Shown here: positions 60,709 through 64,000 of the stretch, piece after piece
Position numbering within the stretch: position 1 is the stretch's first letter
How the letters are laid out: each line of letters opens with the position of its first letter
Assembly (NCBI GenBank): GCA_930367205.1
Contig: OV884013.1
Location: 84,507,333-84,571,332 of the forward strand
Reading direction: 5' to 3'
Length of the DNA: 64,000 nucleotides
From: Acanthosoma haemorrhoidale
Taxonomy: Eukaryota; Arthropoda; Insecta; Hemiptera; Acanthosomatidae
The notes under the pieces: generated by a model
Database searches by the model: none
What the model was told of the DNA's origin: nothing
The model's input: only the letters and a program-made list of their open reading frames with translations
Position numbers and translations under genes: made by a program

Positions 60709-61021
60709 CTGTTGGTTTTGATCGAAGAAGATACGGACAGTCAAGTGATTCCCCTGAACTCGGAATGAATTTTCACCAAACGACCGTGAAGTTTGGTCAA
60801 AACAAATTGCACATAAGACTATACATTCAACAAAAATGGATATTTGTAGAACAACGAATAAATTGGAAGTGGCGAAAGGATATTCACTTCCGCTTGGGGC
60901 ATTGGATAAGCCTTCAAATTTGATATTGATTTGGTTATTTTTACAGCCGCAATCGTATAACGTAATGATGGAGAGAGTGAGAAACCGCCAGACATACCAG
61001 TTTTTATCATTAATCAAATAA
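60709..61021 (+). CDS. Candidate terminal exon with 3' UTR, speculative
   Basis: A reasonable 3' splice site (branch-like TACTGAT, then TTTACATATTTCCAG ending at 60708) is followed by a short frame reading LLVLIEEDTDSQVIPLNSE and a stop at 60766-60768. An AATAAA lies at 61016-61021. This layout is what a last exon with a roughly 250-bp 3' UTR would show, and the acidic, hydrophilic C terminus is plausible. A 112-residue minus frame covers the same region, so either or neither strand may be used. No homology is recognised. Confidence 0.22.
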
Positions 61022-64000
61022 AGCTATGCTTACTAATAATACTTTTACAAATACCTCTTTATAGTTTTAGAAATGTCAACGAGACTGATCCTAAAATATT
61101 ACAATATTTATATTTAGAGGAAAAAAAGTTATAAGGGTTTATCGATGGATGTTACCTTATTCATAACTTTTGCTCATATTGAACGGCTTAGATAGGGTCC
61201 TAGATAGGAACAATTTCGTAACAATTTTATTTGTAAATGAAATAATTAGTCGCGCAGCGTAGTTATTTGCTTTTATTGTCCTAATTACATTGTCTGTAGA
61301 TAATTAAATATTATGAATATTTGATATGCCTATCAAAAAATAAAATAACATGTGTAATTAATACCAATAAAATATATATCAAACATTCAAATCAACTATC
61401 ATTATTTCCGAAACTGGTTGGCCCGAACTAAAGTAAAGTGCACGATTATTTATTAACAATCTCTTATGTTTAGATTCTGTTAGTTTTCCGTTCCCTATCT
61501 TCTAATATTCATTATTTATCAAAGTTTGGAAGATTATATTAGCTCCTAATTTGATTTCCGTACATTTTTCGTGTAAAGAGATGTTTAAAGAAAGACGTAA
61601 GGTATGCTATAATAACGGGGGGAAGAACCCCTACACATAATTAATTAGAACCCCTACATTAAAATTTCATTTGAGTTTTATGCCTGACGGTACAGCGAGT
61701 GGCCAGAAACAATTTTTCAAAATTAACTCTCGGCCTGGATGTTGGTAACTTGATTATGGTTGTCTGGTGAAGTTGGTTTTAGCGATTGTCTGATGAATAT
61801 GTATCTATTGTTTTTTTCCTAAATAGTCTGCTTTCCTCAGCCAAGTATTGTGTATTTTTTTTCTTTTTGCGATTATGTGTTCAGTGGTTCTCGAGACAAC
61901 AGTTTAATTATGTCGACCAGAATAACTTAAAGCGCATTCAAAAGTATACTATATTCGTAAAGGGTTCTTGCTATAAAGAAGTTTTTGTTAATCAAGGCCA
62001 CCAAGATGGTTAATCAGTTTTGCAATGACCGACCAGATCGCACAATTTGTTAGTAAGTTGATGGTAATCATCAGTTGTTAACAAATAAATAAATGAAACA
62101 AATAATTTTAATGCCTTCAAAAATAAATCAAAATTTTTCACCAAAACTAAATATAATTTTAATTAACTACTATCTCACCAGAACGGCATACTGAATATTA
62201 AATTATGTTTTATATAAGCAAACATATAAAAATAAAAATCGCATGATTGCATTCGTTTCCTCTTAATAATTTTAAGTCAATATAATTCATCGCAAATGAT
62301 TAACGTGAGTAAAACAAACTAATTTGCTTGGTGGAACAAAAAGGTTTGTCATTTGTATACTTTACATTAACTAAACGAGATAAAAGCACCGAAAAGCAAG
62401 TATAATACATTTCCAGTTTTTGTTGGCCCGTTGCTGCTCAACTTCTTCAAATAAAGCGGGACATGTATCTACTGTAATTATGTTCGGTCTACAAGTCTAC
62501 ATGGTCTGGCAAATCTGATAAAAACTTATTACAAGAGCAAGGGGGATCATTTTAGTATTGTTTAATGAGTTGAATATATTTGTATCTACTTATACTTTAA
62601 AGATACTACTATACCGTGATATATATATATATATAATGATATAGAAGTAGAAAATATAAAAATCATGAACGTTTTTTGAGTAATGGGTCGAGTACAGAAG
62701 AAGATTTTCATGTATCACGCGATAATGCATAGAAATTTAAACTTAACTAAATGGGCTCCAAAAAAGAAGAAGAAAGAAAGGCCATATGACGTGGTGAAAA
62801 TATGTCGAAGGATAGGAAGAACTGAGGAAACGCATCAAGACTCCATCTCCATAGTAAAAGAAACAGCATCATGTTGTCAAGACTGAAGACTGGCCTACGT
62901 GCAAATCGTACAGTTACACCAACGTTTTTTCACATGGGCAAATTACATAAAGGAATAGAGGAATAACCAAACGACAACTATAGTTCAACCCCATTTACCC
63001 AAGCCAGACAACCAACTAACGCCATCTTAAGAGATATTAACAATTTATAAACCCAAGAGCCGTTGCTAATAACCATCGAATTTGACGCGATGTTTATTGT
63101 AAAAAAAACAATAAAAACCCATCGTATTTAAAAAACTTTTAATAACAGTACCGCTTTGGTCGCTGATTGGTGTAGGTTCACTTAACAATGGAAGTAACAA
63201 CGACTAAAATAAACGAAAAATTTAAAGCCCATTGCTCTATTTCCCTACTGTTAGCTTATGATCAATTGTTGGTAAAAGGTTGTTCATCAAGGCTCCAAAC
63301 AAATAGAATACCGATAAACGTTTTAGGGCTTGGCCAATATTGATATCCAAGAAAAATATTATAAAAAAACAGCCTGTGAACCTTGGTTATACTATTTGTC
63401 GGTGAGTTCTCAAGCTGGTCAACCCTATTAAGGTCAAATTCTATTGGGGTTCATACGATTGTAGTCTTTTTTTTTTTACATTGAGTAAAATCCAGGAGTC
63501 CTCTTGGAAAGAGAATGCTGCCTGGGGTAACGAGGGCTGGTCTCTATAGCATTAGTTTCTTTGCTCCAGTGAGCTCACCAAACACCAGAACCCATTACTG
63601 AATGTCTAGAGAAAGGTCAGATCCGATTACTCGTTATAAATCGAGCTTCCGTATATATAAATAGAGGGTCATATACTGCAATTTAGTTCGTCAGAATTTA
63701 GGCCTCAACATCTTGATGTAGTAAAGTATATCCAAAGATATTCAAAATCCATCATGTAGCTATGCCATAAAATGGGAGAATTGTGAATAAAGAATGTTTT
63801 GTATTATCCAACGCAGACTGGAAGGGTCACATTTTTGTTCTTTTTGAAAATGACGGGGAGCTACAAATATAGACTAGCCAGGAAAATTTCATTATATACA
63901 AGAAATAGATAAGTTTCTACGAAGAAAGGTGAAAGATATGACATGAGCGCATCTTAAGGTTCTCCTACCACCAGTACATATTTATATATTGTTTGTTTTA
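61022..64000. other. Unassigned AT-rich DNA
   Basis: No gene recognised. A short TA tract lies at about 62620-62634. Frames at 61786-62013 and 62683-62886 lack motifs. Confidence 0.5.

Noticed and set aside
1..64000. CRISPR arrays, rRNA genes, bacterial operons
   Set aside because: No regularly spaced short repeats, no rRNA-like GC-rich blocks and no clustered long frames. The window is eukaryotic.

Overview
This is strongly AT-rich eukaryotic nuclear DNA, most likely from an insect. The basis is the repeat content: a large family of jockey-type LINEs, a Tc1-like DD34E transposon, a mariner relic, target-site duplications with poly-A tails, and no bacterial-style gene packing. The order is not certain. 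Some jockey sequence features recall hemipterans, but that is only an impression. No complete host gene was found. The window looks intergenic or intronic, and most of what can be named is mobile-element debris.

Layout. 0-6.7 kb: unassigned AT-rich DNA with two LINE 3' tails. 6.8-17.8 kb: a 5.5-kb unit present twice in tandem, apparently identical except for one A in a homopolymer. Each copy carries a short LINE insertion with a 10-bp target-site duplication and a 5'-truncated jockey LINE. 18.5-24 kb: a (TA)n microsatellite and four jockey fragments, two of them tail-to-tail. 24.4-25.5 kb: a long inverted repeat (foldback) whose left arm is split by a second-family LINE. 27.3 kb: another tail of that family with a target-site duplication. 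30.2-31.7 kb: a nearly complete but inactivated Tc1-like transposon with inverted termini and TA flanks. 33.7 kb: a decayed jockey tail. 36.15-36.84 kb: a cleanly delimited, probably young, 5'-truncated LINE. 39.5 kb: another LINE tail with a target-site duplication. 40.8-41.05 kb: an LTR-like promoter plus poly-A module on the minus strand. 41.9-43.06 kb: a diverged tandem duplication of about 0.58 kb. 43.7 kb: a possible CR1/L2-type LINE end. 44.8-45.3 kb: an internally deleted mariner. 46.2-46.9, 49.3-50.2 and 59.6-59.8 kb: plus-strand jockey relics. 48.6 kb and 60.7 kb: the only two stretches that might be host exons, both tentative. The rest is unassigned.

How the parts relate. The jockey copies share one 3' end (AATAAA and an A-rich tail) and differ in 5' truncation, which is normal target-primed reverse transcription. 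A second LINE family, with a conserved RRHIKFFDS motif near its C terminus, has left tails as short as about 110 bp. The nesting gives relative ages: LINE insertions came before the 5.5-kb duplication, and a LINE landed inside the foldback arm after the foldback formed. I found no convincing new multi-gene system. The best leads are the 5.5-kb duplication, the LINE-split foldback and the two candidate exons.
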